This document shows positions 47,634-59,719 of a stretch of 64,000 bases of DNA, piece by piece. The notes below the pieces were generated by a model. It was not told the origin of the DNA, ran no database searches, and saw only the letters and a list, made by a program, of their open reading frames with translations. A program made the translations under genes and the position numbers. Where the stretch lies: contig NC_080672.1 of assembly GCF_030247195.1 (NCBI RefSeq), positions 404,133,037 to 404,197,036 of the forward strand, written 5' to 3'. Origin of the DNA: Topomyia yanbarensis. Its lineage: Eukaryota > Arthropoda > Insecta > Diptera > Culicidae. The first letter of the stretch is position 1, and the number at the start of each line of letters is the position of its first letter.

Positions 47634-49231
47634 TAATTGCATCGGAAACAATCACATTCCCAGGAGAACTTTTTGTTTTCTAATTTCCAGCCTATTTTTA
47701 CTAGATGGATCAGCAAAATAATGCCAATCAGCTAATGAGATACTTGATTAATTGTCATAATAGATTACCGTTAAATGACCTTCAATAAATTATGTTTTAA
47801 TGGGGAGGGTGTATAGCAAATTGTAACATATGAAAACAGAAGAGTGAGCAAGAACGTGAGTCGATATGTGTGATAGATAAAATTCATTTGCACGCTCTTG
47901 AAAAAAGCTACATTTTTAATGTCGCCGTGGTCGTGTCCTGTACACAACCCTTTAATTTTTTCTCTCTTTTCTCTCTTATTTAAGATTATCTCTCTCATTT
48001 TATTCCATGACGAGCAAAAACAGAACGAAAGACTGTCACATACTGAAGACATGAAATCAAAACACTTATCCCAACTTATTGGCTTATAGATTCAATCAGT
48101 CCCAACATTTTAGTCGCTCTTCGTGATTGCCTATTGTTTTGCCACTTTTTGATCCGTCCACTTTAAAAAAAAAGTTAACACGTTTGTTGCTGATATCACG
48201 GATTTACGGATTAACAGTGTGATTTGTACGGAACGAATTCCTCGTAAAAATAAAAGCAAACGTCAATAAAAATGGTATTTCGTTAAAATGATGCAAAACA
48301 AAAACTGTTCTCGGCTGAATTGTTCTCAGACAAATTGAAATACTTTTTGTGTAGCACAGTACAGAGTACAGAGTGCACAGTGTGCACTGACCTAATACAG
48401 AAATTCAAATTTGTGTGCAATTCAAAACCTTATCATTTAAAAATAACAAACAGGACCGTGGGTCTTTTTTATATTTCCTTCTGCAAACAATAAAAATATT
48501 ATAATGAGTTTAAATGATTGTTTAGCAGATCTCGCGCAAGCGTTTAGTCATTGCACGTGAAAACCTGTTTACGAGTCGAGGAAACATTTTTTTCCTCGCC
48601 AACTATGTCTTGGGGGGGAGGAACATTGATTTTCTCATCGTCCATATATAAAAGTATCTTAATTATAGCATTGTCACACACAACCATGTGTTTTAAGTTG
48701 TTCGAAATAAATGGGTTTCGTCTGGGCTAATTTGTTGAGCGCGTAAAGCCTGACATGGTTGAACTCGATAAAGGCGGCTTCCGAAAGTCTAACCTCCATT
48801 TACACCTTCAGGAAATGTTCCACATTATGAATGCTCGGTCCTATGCGAATCATCAATAATTTTTTAATCACCGTATTTGGCTGGAGCACCACTTTTTGCT
48901 TCTGCTACTCACTGATCTCGACAGATTACTACAGCAACAATTATAGTAACAGTTTCTTTTATTCTTCAGACAAGGCACACAATATAAAAGTTACTATTTT
49001 TGTCGTTCGCTTCGCACTGGCTCGAGTAAAAGCATAAAGCACACTGAATTTCGTGTTCATTGCCTTTGGTGGTTAGAAATACCTTCTTCAACTTTTTCTC
49101 AATAATTTGTTCAAACCAATTGAGTAACAAATTTTGTTAAAAGTCGCCGGTTTTTTTAATTTATTTTTGAAAAATTTCGGGAGGGGCTTTAGCCCCCTAG
49201 CCCCCCCTCTGGCTACGTGCCTGCCAGGCGG

Positions 49232-50849
49232 CCGGATGAATAATCTTGTTTGTTTGTTGTATGTCGATTCAGCTTCTTTTAAATTTTCCATCACTTACTT
49301 TTAGCAATGATATTATCTGCCAGTCTTTTTTTATTTTTTTTATAGTTATTTTAACTCGAAGTGACCGACCTTGAAACTCAAACCACCCCAGACACATTAA
49401 CAATGGGGTTCATTATGTAACCGATATCGAGGGATGCTACATTCTGCCATATTTTAAGAGCGATGCTTGTGCTTCAAGTAAAAGTTGAAACCTGCCCATC
49501 TGTATAAGCTTCATTTGATACGTTCTAACAAACACAACAATATGACTTTTAATGATAGTCCAGATCGAAAATGTGTTGTACCAGTGCACCGTTACCTCCG
49601 GCAGACGTTTGTTCGCCTATTTCAACTTCATTATGCTGCAGCTGCTCGGCTCAACAACGAATTCCTGTTCGGAAAACGAACAGCCGGGAGTGGAATATAG
49701 GGTGGGAAAACCTTCCCCATTCCGGAATCGAACTAATGAACGCAGTGCATCCTGACAATGGGGGGAAAAGCTTGTGCCTGCATTGTAAACTTTTAAAGCT
49801 CCTTTACTGGTTTAATGTGTATCGTTTGTTAGTTTCAGACAATCGATCATTTATTTTGTAGAAAGTAGCAGTGGACTGTTATACACTGAACGCTCTGTTC
49901 ATGCAGTTTTTTTTCGTATTATTCACGTAACTTTTTACCAAATAACAGGTTAGCAGCCTACTAACTGAAAATGTGTGCGTACAGTACGATACGAAGTAGA
50001 ATTCAATTTAACATATTCTAAACTATCGATGACTAATAACAACTGTAAGGTCTACTACTAAAATTGGAATGTTCCTAAAACCTCCAGCAATATGGGACAT
50101 ACAGTACGGTAAGATAGTTCAGTGGGTTAAGATACATAGGAAATTTAAGACATAACGTGTGTTCAATAAAAAATGACAATGATTTCAATAGTGAAAAGTG
50201 TAATTTTTTTTCTCTCCAAGAGAATTGCTCTCTGGACTCCCTAGAAATGGGTGGCAATCAGTGTGGCCACTTTAGTAAGGCGTCAGATCCGTAGATTTTG
50301 ATCTTCACCCACCAGAATCCAATTTTTTAAGGAATTGTGGTATGAGAATTTTTATTATTAATTCTAATTGCTGTAGCGTTTCGTTATCTTGAAGTTAAAG
50401 ATTCACTTTCTCGTGTTGTAATAAAGAGCTGAATTGGAATTTGGGGAGTTTTTTTTCAGTAACTTTATTCAATACTTTTCAGGAACTAGCTCATATTTTT
50501 GTATTTGGAACACAATGCAATCGGATTTTATGTTGACATTGGAGTTACTAAGTTATTAAACAACATAATTATGGCTAAAATTTTCTCTCGATAAGTTATG
50601 ATTATCGCGAATAATTGAAAAAGGTGCGTCTCAATTAGATTTGCACATTTTTCATTACATATAAAAGAACCAACACCGACTTTACTTGACCGGCGAACGG
50701 AGAGAACATTAATTTTAATCGGTGCGCGAAATAGAGAAGCATGTTAACTCACGCTGAATTCGAAAAGAACAACTGTGCTGCAGAAACTAGATAGCGGCGA
50801 AGTAATTGACTTTAGAAAGATCCCATTGGCTTATTTACGATATTTATAA
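49232..50849. other. Gene-free stretch
   Basis: Overlapping short frames at 49485-49861 are in three phases at once and have no motif. Nothing else was recognised. Confidence 0.4.
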
Positions 50850-51074
50850 AATATCAGATCCCCCCGGGCCCGGAGTTTTGAAGGGGGCCCGGATTTTTAA
50901 CGAAAACTAAAATTTTGGCAATTAATCTTTCGACAGAAATTTATTTGAGAAAGCAATTAAAAATTCAATATCTTGTGTATGAGGTAACTAGAATAGCGAA
51001 AATTCTAAACTAATACCTATTTGATATCAACTATGTTAATACCAACCTAATTCTCGCATCGAAACAAGATCAGG

Positions 51075-51240
51075 CTCGAGCGGGCATGGCGGAATTTGTA
51101 CATTAAATGTCATGTACGCAGCTCACCTGGGTTCGAATCCCAACCCCGCACACAGGAATAGAGATTTGTTATAGGAAAATTCCTAAACTGAATGAAGAAG
51201 CGAATGACCTTAAGGTTAAAATTTCTATAATCGAAACAAA
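51075..51240 (+). mobile_element. tRNA-derived SINE, Feilai-like
   Basis: Box A-like TGGCGGAATTTG near 51087 and an excellent box B, GGTTCGAATCC, at 51130-51140. The body ends in GCGAATGACCTTAAGG and CTATAATCGAAA, an ending that I associate with Aedes tRNA-derived SINEs. The family name is from memory and should be checked. Confidence 0.75.
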
Positions 51241-51471
51241 AATATGATCAGATATGTAAGGGTTAAACAATTAAATGGTTTGATTAGAAGGCATGAGGTT
51301 GTCTTCAAATTTCGCTAATTTGAAATCGATTTTTTTTATTTATTGAATTTCCAATCTTCGAAAGCGCTGGATTAGTATCCAAAGTAATTATTGAAAGAAA
51401 AACCCTGCTTAGGGTTGCCACTCCGGTTTTTGGAGACGAATTCCATGTCTTCGTTCAGGTAAATCCGAATT

Positions 51472-51725
51472 GGGCTGGAAACTACAACACTACAACAAAG
51501 TGTGCATATCCGCCACAATGATCAATCAGCAAACGACGATGTCAATTACGCAATATGTATCCCACTTCCTACCTTTTTCCCTTACTTACATAAGAGGGGA
51601 GCAAGCCGCCCCTAAATGCGGCTTTCCCTTCCCCCACTAACATGTGACATGTAATTTAAAAAAATGAATTATCGGCCTCGTTAAGCTAAAGCATTTGGGC
51701 CTAAATAAACGTATTTAAGATAAAA
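51472..51725 (+). mobile_element. 5'-truncated retroelement with 11-bp TSD
   Basis: Flanked by AAATCCGAATT (51461-51471 and 51726-51736). The 254-bp insert ends in a 3' stem-loop and A-rich tail (CCTCGTTAAGCTAAAGCATT, then AAATAAACGTATTTAAG) that matches the 3' ends of the ORF1-only elements. The rest of the insert is not similar to them. Confidence 0.8.
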
Positions 51726-52959
51726 AAATCCGAATTCGCCCGGAAGAATCCATTGAATTATTTTGCAATTTTGCGTTGCCCTTTTCTTTACCAGGAATCG
51801 CCCAGCACCCAGTCCTCATAAACATTATCCTCGGGTTGCAGGCCCTAATTGTTAAGGAGGGCCCCTCTTGGCATTGACAAGTATTATTTTAAAGGTGCCA
51901 TTTGGGTTTACTTTACCCCATTGAACCTTCGCTTCAATGGATTAATGTTCCTCACAAAGATTCTCGAAAGAAACTGAAGTGTGATTTCACACCCCGTGTT
52001 TGTTTACTGGGGAGCAGTGCAAAGCTCGCTCGGGTTATCCTACACAGCGAGAGTGGTTGGTGCTTTTGGATTCTTTGTGAATAACCGAGACAGCGAATCA
52101 CTACATCCAACTAAATCAACAAAACTGTTAACAAATGCAAAAACATACAAATAAATGTGAGCGGCATAGAAAGGTGGAGTGCATTACCAAAACATTACAC
52201 TCTACGGTGAATGTGAAGAAAATAAGATATATTTCCTCCTAGTGCTACGAGCTTCATAAGAAATAAAACAGTGCATATTTATTTGTTTTTAAGCGTTTTA
52301 TACAATAAAAAGCAATAAAAGCGCTCCAAAATTCTGTCGAGTGATCACTTTAATTCGAAATTCTAATTGATTTCAACGCATACCCATGTGTCTCTTGAAG
52401 TCTATCCCCTGCTCAGTAAAATTCTGCTGGTCAAAGTACCACTAGAGGCGGCAACCCTACCTCTATTTGAGAGCTCAATTGGTCAAATGAGTCATCAAAA
52501 ACTCTTGATATATCAAAAGAATTCGAAATTAATCCAAAAATTTATATTTGAAATTAATATATTTGGTTTGCCGTTCATTGAAACAAAATCTATAAAAAAT
52601 CATATTCAGATACGAGATGATTTGAAACATTTTTGTAAAGGGGTCATACTCAAATGACGTAGCTTTTTTCGGCGATTTTCGACTACCAATTCCCCCTAGC
52701 AAAGAGGCCAGAAAAAATAAATACGTTTTACATTTTTTTCAAATACGGCCTTTTATCCACATATTCATTATAACAGCAAATTGCGTACACAGCAAGCCCC
52801 CTACGTGACAAGTATAGTGTTAATAGTTTTGTTTTAATTTTATACGTCATGTAGCATGAACAGAAAATCGCTCAGTTCACAATCCTGCAGCTGCCAATGA
52901 TTCTAAGAAGCATAGGTTCAACTAAATTGCTAAATTGTGGATTGTTTTTGCATTTCTGC

Positions 52960-54440
52960 AATTGTAAGATTCTGTCATTTTTATCTCTTTGCTTACTTTT
53001 ATTATATCCATCTTTTTACGTTCCTTAATTTTGCTTTTTTTTCTATTGCTATCACTATCACTTACTTTAATTTATAGTTTTTTTCTCTGTTATTTAATTT
53101 TATTCGCAATTTTTCGAAAAAATTCTGCTTTTTTATTTTTTGTCTTATTGTTTAATGTTTTAATACCATGCTTTTTTATTTGTATCGTTTGTCATTCCAT
53201 CTAATTTTTAGAATTTGTCTATTTACTACATTTATTCTTGTCATAGCCTTTTTCTATTTCCTTTTTTTCGTATTTTTTTGCATTTCCAAAAGCAATTTTA
53301 CTTATTCAAATTCATTCCAATTTGTTTTATTGTTTAATTTTTTACCTTTCTTCTATTTTCTTCCTCATTTTCTAGTTTTTAGCTTTCCGTTTATTGTAGT
53401 TTTTTTTCCCCATTGTTCATTTAATACAATTTTATTTATATTTTATACCTATTTATAAAGTTTTAATACGTTATTGTTATTTCTTCATGTTTTCGATTTA
53501 ACCTATTTTGAAAGTACTTTTCTGTTGACCATTTTCCTATACGTATTTTCCTATACGTTAGCATTGAATTTAATTTTTATTTTTTTTTATTATGCGCACT
53601 TTTTCTTAATTTTACATTTAGTTCGTTGTTTGAATTTCTTTCAAATTTCATTTCTAGTGCTTTTTCTGTTTTTTAAATAATATCCATTTTATTCAATTTT
53701 TTTCGTATCAATATCTTCATTTTTGTGTTCCTATAGTATACCATGTTGGTTTTTTCTACTATTTTTTGTTTTCCAGTTTACCTGTTTGCTCCGTTTTTGT
53801 TCAATACTTCCAATTTTCTTTACTCTTTCGTCTTTTCATCATTTCAATTTTCCAGTTTACCAAAATTTTCTGGTACGTCCATTTTTTTTAAATTTCTCTA
53901 TGGTTATTTTATTCTTGTCTTTTATATATACTCCTCTAGTTTTATGCATTCTTAACGTTTTATTTATTTTTTCTATTGCTTTAAATATTTCTTGTTTTTA
54001 ATGTTAAATAAATTCTTGATTTATCGAGTTTTTCATTTTTATGCATTTTTTATATTAATGTTTATATTCTTTTCAGTAGTTTTTTTTATTTTCATTGATT
54101 CTAAATTTTTTTCCCAAATTTCCTATCGATTTTTCATTATGTTCACCATTTGTTCAATAGTGTTCGACTTTTTTAATCTTCGCAATATGTTTTTCTAGTT
54201 TCCTGTTTCCCTTTATCAATTTTTTATAGGTTTTGTTTTGGTTTTTCTCGATTGAACATTTTTTGACAATTGGCATTTGTTTATGTGGTTGATTTTGTTG
54301 TTTTTAGCTCTTTTGTACATTCTTTTGATATTTAGTTTTCCTTTTGTTTTTTCATCTTTTGCCGTTGATCGCCGTTTAGATATTTTTAATTTTTGTAATT
54401 GCTACATTTTTAATCTTGCCATTTCCTTACTTTTATAAAT
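52960..54440 (+). repeat. 1.5-kb T-rich, purine-poor core
   Basis: Same composition as 39200-40930: TTTTTCATTTT and TTTCTATTTT runs with few G. Phe/Leu-rich open frames inside are artefacts. It is on the same strand and side relative to the element ends as in the related element. Confidence 0.85.
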
Positions 54441-54713
54441 ACTAAAATGGCGCTTTTCAAAGTCACCAAAACTGTCGAAGAGGTATTCAAAACTCCCAAA
54501 GTATAAAAAACTCTACGTTTTTTCCTTCATTACCACTACAAATAACTAGAGCAAAAAAATGGTACATAAATGTAAAATTTCAGTGTACTATACATAATAT
54601 CAGTGAACTCCAATGGATTTCAAACATTGACTTTTTTGTACTCAGGCAATACAAAGTGGTGGGGGCCCGTACGTTGGACCCCCCGGGCCCGTATTTTCTC
54701 TCTGCGGCCCTGT

Positions 54714-55379
54714 TAAGCTCGATCGGTGAAACTATATTTTTGCACCCACGGTTTAAAGTTTACATGGGATTTCGTATGGGGAAATCGTCTTTTGCAAAAT
54801 AGTTCTTCCAAAAGTCGCCAGTTACCTTCTAAAAATAAATAGATGTCTGCTTTTTATAGGAAATTTGTCAAGGAAATAAAGTGTAGAAGACCGCGAAACG
54901 ATCTGCTTGTGAAAAAAGTTATTAAGCAAAAACCGATTGATGTCCTGAAGATTGATGAAAATTTCACTTTTCATAGCATCACTGCTGCTGACGGTCGAAT
55001 TGTATACAAAATTTTTAACTTTCTTTTATTATGTACAAAAGAAGTCTAAATTTATCCCTTAGAACTCTTGTGAAGTGACCAAACAGTTCAGATCATTGAA
55101 ATAGATACAATAGGAGAAGATCAAAACAAAATTTCATATAATTAGACACCCAAAGTAGTGCTAGAAAAAATGTATATTTTATCAGTCGTCAAAGCATCAA
55201 TCGGTTTCTACTTAATAACTTTTTTTCTCAAGCGTCAGATCGTTTCGTGACGATTTGTTTTTAGGAGGTAATGGACGACTCCTGGAGGAATTATTTCGTG
55301 AAAGTTAATTTTCCCATACAAAATCCCATGTAAACTTTAAATAGTGGGCGCAAAAATATAGTTTCAGGGATCGAGCTAA
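54714..55379. mobile_element. About 660-bp foldback MITE
   Basis: The outer ends are TTA(A)GCTCGATC in mirror orientation. The arms share TGAAACTATATTTTTGC, TTTAAAGTTTACATGGGAT, CGAAACGATCTG and AACCGATTGATG. Its left end coincides with the 8 bp (TTAAGCTC) that follow the hAT-type element, which suggests the hAT-type element landed in this end. The 68-codon frame at 54843-55049 lies in an arm and is not a gene. Confidence 0.8.
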
Positions 55380-56787
55380 GAATTTGCACAGTTGTTCTAG
55401 GACCCAAATGGTACCTAAAAAGTTGCTCGGAGCTGGAATCTAATTTTTGTCCCACCCTATTAAACCAGATGGGATGTTTTGAGTTATAGTGACGCCTTCT
55501 TCTTTTCAATGGTATATCTTCGTGAATAACTTCAAATAATATTTTTAGTCTACGGCAGCTTCAACATTTTCTTCATTTCTTAAAATCATTTGCCAGTTTT
55601 TTGACACAACCTTCATAAGTTTCCCTGGTGAGAACCCTACCAAGATATAATTGATGCGCGAATAAAATTACTTCCTTGTTGGTATTTAGTCTATCGATAC
55701 CTGATGTATCCTCTTCAAATGCATTTAGAGTCGAACCTGGCACCTGGCACTTAAATGCGAAACTTCAGCGATCGTTCCATCCACTATTAGAAACTGAAGA
55801 TGAACTGTACCACGCTTCATTAAAAAACCAGCTCAATTTCCTTCTTTGAGAACTCGATACGCTAATTTACAGCCAGAGTGCAAAAATATTCAAAGATAAC
55901 TCACAATTTGTATTGGTGTTCATGAGTTGGCAAGATACTTATCAATACCATTCTGATAGAAATTGTAAAGAAGGGGCTCAAGAAAGTGCCTTGTGGAAAA
56001 TCCATGTAGCCGATTCAATAAGTTGCCGTATCGCTATGAGAAAAGGTAATGTAACGAATAACGAATAAGATAACAATTGCTACAGAAACGTAAGCTCTTT
56101 TATTGGCCAAGACTACAGACAACATTTGCTCTTTCGAGCGTTGAAAGCTGTGCAAGACAATCGTTCGTATCCTTCCCTTTGAGTTTTGATAACACTCCGT
56201 TTACCTTTACCAAATTGTCTAGGCTTAGTAGAATGTAATCGACCAATACGAATAGTGGTCGAAAGCTGATTATCCCTGTTTATGAATAATATGCAATGTT
56301 ACTTGTCTCCAGCCTCATGGACCAATACTCTTCAGAAACCAGTTGTATAAATTCAATGATCGACTCTTTGATGGATCAGGCACATTCTTCAAAAAATTGA
56401 GTTTGAGCTCTCTGACCCAAGAGTATAATTTTGCATGATTGCATAGAAACGGAGTACTGGCATACCTTTCTTACAAAGTCAAAAGTATATCGCGTCAAAT
56501 TTCCTCGTTCGTTCGAAAAAAATCAATCATCGGTTTGGTGGCGTGACGATTTCTGCCCAAGGTTTTGTTTCAATTCCGCATGAAAAAGATTCGCTCGCAC
56601 CTATCCCTTAAGTGCGTGATCTGCACCAATATCAGCAACCTAATCTAGGTTCACAACTGAACATAACTTTAGTTCTTTTCAGGCAAAATAGTTATATGCC
56701 CGACATACTGTCATTTGCCGTGCTTTATAACCCTTGCGATATCAGCATGTTTGTATACACCAACCAGTCGATAATCAATTCCCTTTA
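55380..56787. other. Gene-free stretch, probably partly LINE remains
   Basis: Adjoins the RTE relic and may include its decayed 3' part on the minus strand, but no residue motif can be read. Confidence 0.35.
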
Positions 56788-57390
56788 CCATGACTCATAT
56801 TCGTACAGAGCAACAGGGAGTAGCAGCGATATGTACGAAGAAAGTTTTATGTGTGTCCGTGTCCGTAGGCTACGCGACTTCAGCTGAATACACAAATCGT
56901 GGAAGATGCTATTTACACCCACAAATCGCTTTTTATCACACGACTATGTTCGTTATCGCATGTCACTAGTCTTCCAAGATATATGAACTCGTCGACAACC
57001 TCATGCTGGTTCTCTATCAAGTATTACTTTATTTTACCAGAACTTATACTCAGTCGATCAATATTGGAAGGCTTTTTTAAAAGGCACAAAAGCCTCTTCC
57101 ACTGCTCTACGATCGACTGGTGTCTAAGTCATCCGGAATCCACGAAGCATGTGAGATCTTTAAATGATAATTCCTTTGCACAACAGATCTTGGCATCGAA
57201 TCAAGCAGTGCATCGTTCTGCTTCAATACATCTAACGTCACAAACGAGCCGGATGTCCATTTGGCTATTCTGTAGCTTGTTTAAGATCCAACTTATTCAG
57301 TTTATCGGGAAGTCATGTTCAAGCATTATCTTTCACCACTGTTCATTTCATTGCACTGAATCGTGCACTGCCTCGAAATCCACAAACAGT
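56788..57390 (-). pseudogene. RTE-type LINE reverse transcriptase relic
   Basis: Minus-strand fragments in RTE order: a decayed DFEAVHDSVQRNEL region (57340-57390), then NQHEVVDEFIYLGRLVTCDN (about 56985-57045), then LKSRSLRTRTHIKL..LYEYESW (56788-56890). The last two correspond to the conserved RTE segments after the palm. Stops and shifts are frequent and the YXDD block is missing. Plus-strand frames of 91 and 164 codons here are antisense artefacts. Confidence 0.7.
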
Positions 57391-57621
57391 TAATAAGCTC
57401 GCAAGTTGTATTCCCAAAATCAAGCATTGGTCCTCTATTCTATTTTTCTCTTGAAATTGAGAGCCATTAGTTCGTTGTATTGGATTGTATTTGCGTAAAA
57501 AGTTTCATTGGCGCTAAACGTTCCGGAATGTCATTCCGGAATTAAAATCGGACTCCAATCAGCAAAGATAATTCAATATAGACCCTAACAACTTCTTCGA
57601 ACAGGTTCAAGGTTTAGAAGT

Positions 57622-58868
57622 AAGTCTACTTTCTACTTCTGCCCAAGTCAGACGTACAATCGAACCAAGTGAACAACAACTAGCAACCTCTCGATCTAGT
57701 GTGCATTGTCTCGAGAACAAAGGAAACTTTTAATTTATTCTTGCCATCATGAGTAAAGTTGACGAAAAATCTCTGCTCCGACTCAACACAGCGGTCGTTG
57801 ACTTTAAATTCCGTTCAATAAGATTGAGTTTTAGTGAAGTGGAATACCTGCTGAAGGTGAAGATGCAGCTAAAGCTCAAGGAGGTTATGTATCTACAGTA
57901 TCATCATCTTCGCAATGTAGTGCTCATATCATTCAACACGTTAGCACAAGCCGAACGTTTCGTTTTGCAGAACAACTTGAAGCACGTGGCTGAAAGTGAT
58001 AAAGTTGGAATTAAGATTCCCGTGTATATAGAAAAAGACTATGTAGATGTAAAATTACATGACCTATCACCACGTACCCCTCCTGATCTAATCGCAAAAT
58101 ACATGTCGCAATACGGAGAAGTAGAATCCGTTACACGTGATACGTGGAGAAATTTCTTCCCGGGTACACCTAACGGTGTTCTTGTGGTGAGGATGCGGAT
58201 CGAAAGACCTATCCCCTCCCACTTGACTATAAAACTTAAAACCCACGAAGCTACTATTCATCAAACTACGTTATGCACCCATGAGAGGCAAACTCCTACG
58301 TGCAAGTATTGTAATCAGACAGCACACCACGGACAACCTTGCGCGGAAGATACAGAGGAGAATGTATCGCTACCGATTGCCAACGAATCCACGGAAAACC
58401 AACCCAAAAAAGAATTTTCAATACCAATACCTGAACCACAAACGGTTGCCAAATTTGTGGCAGCTGTTCAGTCCATATTGACAACTGCCAAAGCAGCATC
58501 CAGCACCCCTGAAACAACTGTAAGTAACATCGGCGATGAAGATAATAAAAATGACGACGGATTTACATTGGTCACCCGTATATGCAAGAAGCAGGAAAGA
58601 ACATCTGGTCGCGAGCACCAAGGCACTTTTAACGATGATGACCTTGATACGGAGGACAGAAGTGAATTAAATGGTCCCCATGACGCAGTAGGCGAACCGC
58701 GAAAGAAAGTCTCCGCTCGCAATAAAAAATTGCGCGCACGAGATCCAACGGACAAACAATAATATTTGTTTTTATTTTTATTTTTTACATATTGTAAACA
58801 CATAAAAGATCCACGGCTCCGTTAAGCTACCGCTATGAGCCGTGTCAAATAACCGAAATATATTAAAA
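57622..58868 (+). mobile_element. ORF1-only retroelement, copy 2, full length
   Basis: Bounded by a 13-bp target duplication AAGGTTTAGAAGT (57609-57621 and 58869-58881). It starts AAGTCTACTTTC, matching the GTCTATTTTC start of copy 1, and has a homologous 5' UTR (CATTGTCT..GAACAAAGGA), one intact ORF, a short 3' UTR with a 7-bp stem ACGGCTC/GAGCCGT (58813-58819 and 58837-58843) and an A-rich end. Confidence 0.87.
57749..58762 (+). CDS. LINE ORF1-like protein with RRM-like region and CCHC knuckle (copy 2)
   Basis: An intact 337-residue ORF colinear with the product of 18440-19435. Shared blocks include EYLLKVKMQLKLKEV, QNNLKHV, VKLHDLSP, SVTRDTWRNFFPGTPNGVL and PEPQTVAKFVAAV. The zinc knuckle CX2CX4HX4C is at C185, C188, H193 and C198. 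The basic tail SARNKKLRARD is conserved. Substantial divergence between the two proteins with no disabling change in either suggests they came from separate active source copies. Predicted role: RNA-binding ORF1p of a LINE-like particle. No RT is encoded nearby. Confidence 0.82.
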   Translation: MSKVDEKSLLRLNTAVVDFKFRSIRLSFSEVEYLLKVKMQLKLKEVMYLQYHHLRNVVLISFNTLAQAERFVLQNNLKHVAESDKVGIKIPVYIEKDYVDVKLHDLSPRTPPDLIAKYMSQYGEVESVTRDTWRNFFPGTPNGVLVVRMRIERPIPSHLTIKLKTHEATIHQTTLCTHERQTPTCKYCNQTAHHGQPCAEDTEENVSLPIANESTENQPKKEFSIPIPEPQTVAKFVAAVQSILTTAKAASSTPETTVSNIGDEDNKNDDGFTLVTRICKKQERTSGREHQGTFNDDDLDTEDRSELNGPHDAVGEPRKKVSARNKKLRARDPTDKQ

Positions 58869-58881
58869 AAGGTTTAGAAGT

Positions 58882-59344
58882 TGAACTCAGTAACGTACTA
58901 CAAAATGTACTTAATTGAGATTTTTCAAATTGCGAGCAAAAATAATTATATTGCAACAATTTGAACAAAATTTTCTAGTTCACAAAATATCCCAATGTTT
59001 GTTTCACCTCCTTCGTCAGTGTACTGTCCTATAATATTAATTCCTATAATATTTTTCCGATGAGAATAATCTATTGAGTTCAGCGATGACCTGTCACACT
59101 AACGTCAGAAAGTTAATGAAGTTCAGTTACAGGGTCCGATAATTTGTTTAGCAACGAAGAAATTATCCACGTTTTCAGAGTTAATATTGGCTTAAAATAG
59201 GTAGCAATAGCATTTCCCATTTTTCTTCAGGACAAAAAAACTCACATCGTACATTCTAGGAAATTGCGTTGCTCTTTTTTTATTTTTACCATTTTTGTTA
59301 ACCATTTTTTGTTAACGACCTATTAAGTCAATTTGTCTACAGTT
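58882..59344. other. Gene-free stretch
   Basis: AT-rich; nothing recognised. Confidence 0.4.
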
Positions 59345-59719
59345 GTTACGGCATTTAATTACCAAGGGACTGGAAGGTGAAGTATGTTTTTCAATATTAA
59401 GAGCCATAGTACTCAAGGGAGAACAAGGAGTTGAAAGGAGAAAGTTTAGAAAAGTGTGGAAGGATAATATATGCAAGCTTAGAGCTTACCGGCGACTTAA
59501 CTTTTTGTCTGCTACCGTAGGAGTCAATATCTTTTGGCATTGAAAATGCGAATCACCTGTGTCTACGGCATGTCCTGACAAGCGTAAAGTAACTTGTTAC
59601 TTCCACGCTTTTCTAAACTTTCTCCCTTCAACTCCTTGCTCTCCCTTGAGCTCTATGGCTCTTAATATTAAAAAATATACTTCACCTTCCAGTCCCTTGC
59701 TAATTAAATGTCGCGTTAC
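59345..59719 (+). mobile_element. Foldback MITE family G, copy 2, complete
   Basis: The termini mirror each other around GGCATTTAATTA.CAAGGGACTGG. Long arms of about 120 bp flank a centre containing GGCGACTTAACTTTTTGTCT. Non-coding. Confidence 0.85.

Larger units (their letters stand above)
44865..49223. mobile_element. 4,359-bp hAT-type element with perfect 8-bp TSD
   Basis: CCAGGCGG flanks both ends (44857-44864 and 49224-49231). The termini are CAGGCCCGTAGCCAG on the left and, from the right, CAGGCACGTAGCCAG, followed in both by a GGGAGGGGCT-type block. Nothing in the 4.3 kb resembles a transposase, and frames longer than 95 codons are absent. The interior contains twin TATA/initiator modules (46928-47123) and a small ACGCGG foldback element (47489-47633). 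Confidence 0.9.
50850..54712. mobile_element. hAT-type element related to 38459-42030, left end damaged
   Basis: The right terminus, read in reverse, is CAGGGCCGCAGAGAGAAAA with GGGCCCGGGGGG inside, as in the 38459-42030 element. The left side retains the subterminal CCCCCCGGGCCCGGAG..GGGGGCCCGGA block (50860-50900) but lacks the outermost 40 bp, so no target duplication can be paired. It holds a SINE (51075-51240), a truncated retroelement (51472-51725) and a T-rich core (52960-54440). Confidence 0.75.

Noticed and set aside
51121..51145. A functional tRNA gene, suggested by the good box B
   Set aside because: The 5' half does not form a normal acceptor stem or anticodon arm, and the unit continues into a SINE body and tail.
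56899..57393. 164-codon plus-strand open frame
   Set aside because: It is antisense to a recognisable RTE-type reverse transcriptase relic on the minus strand.
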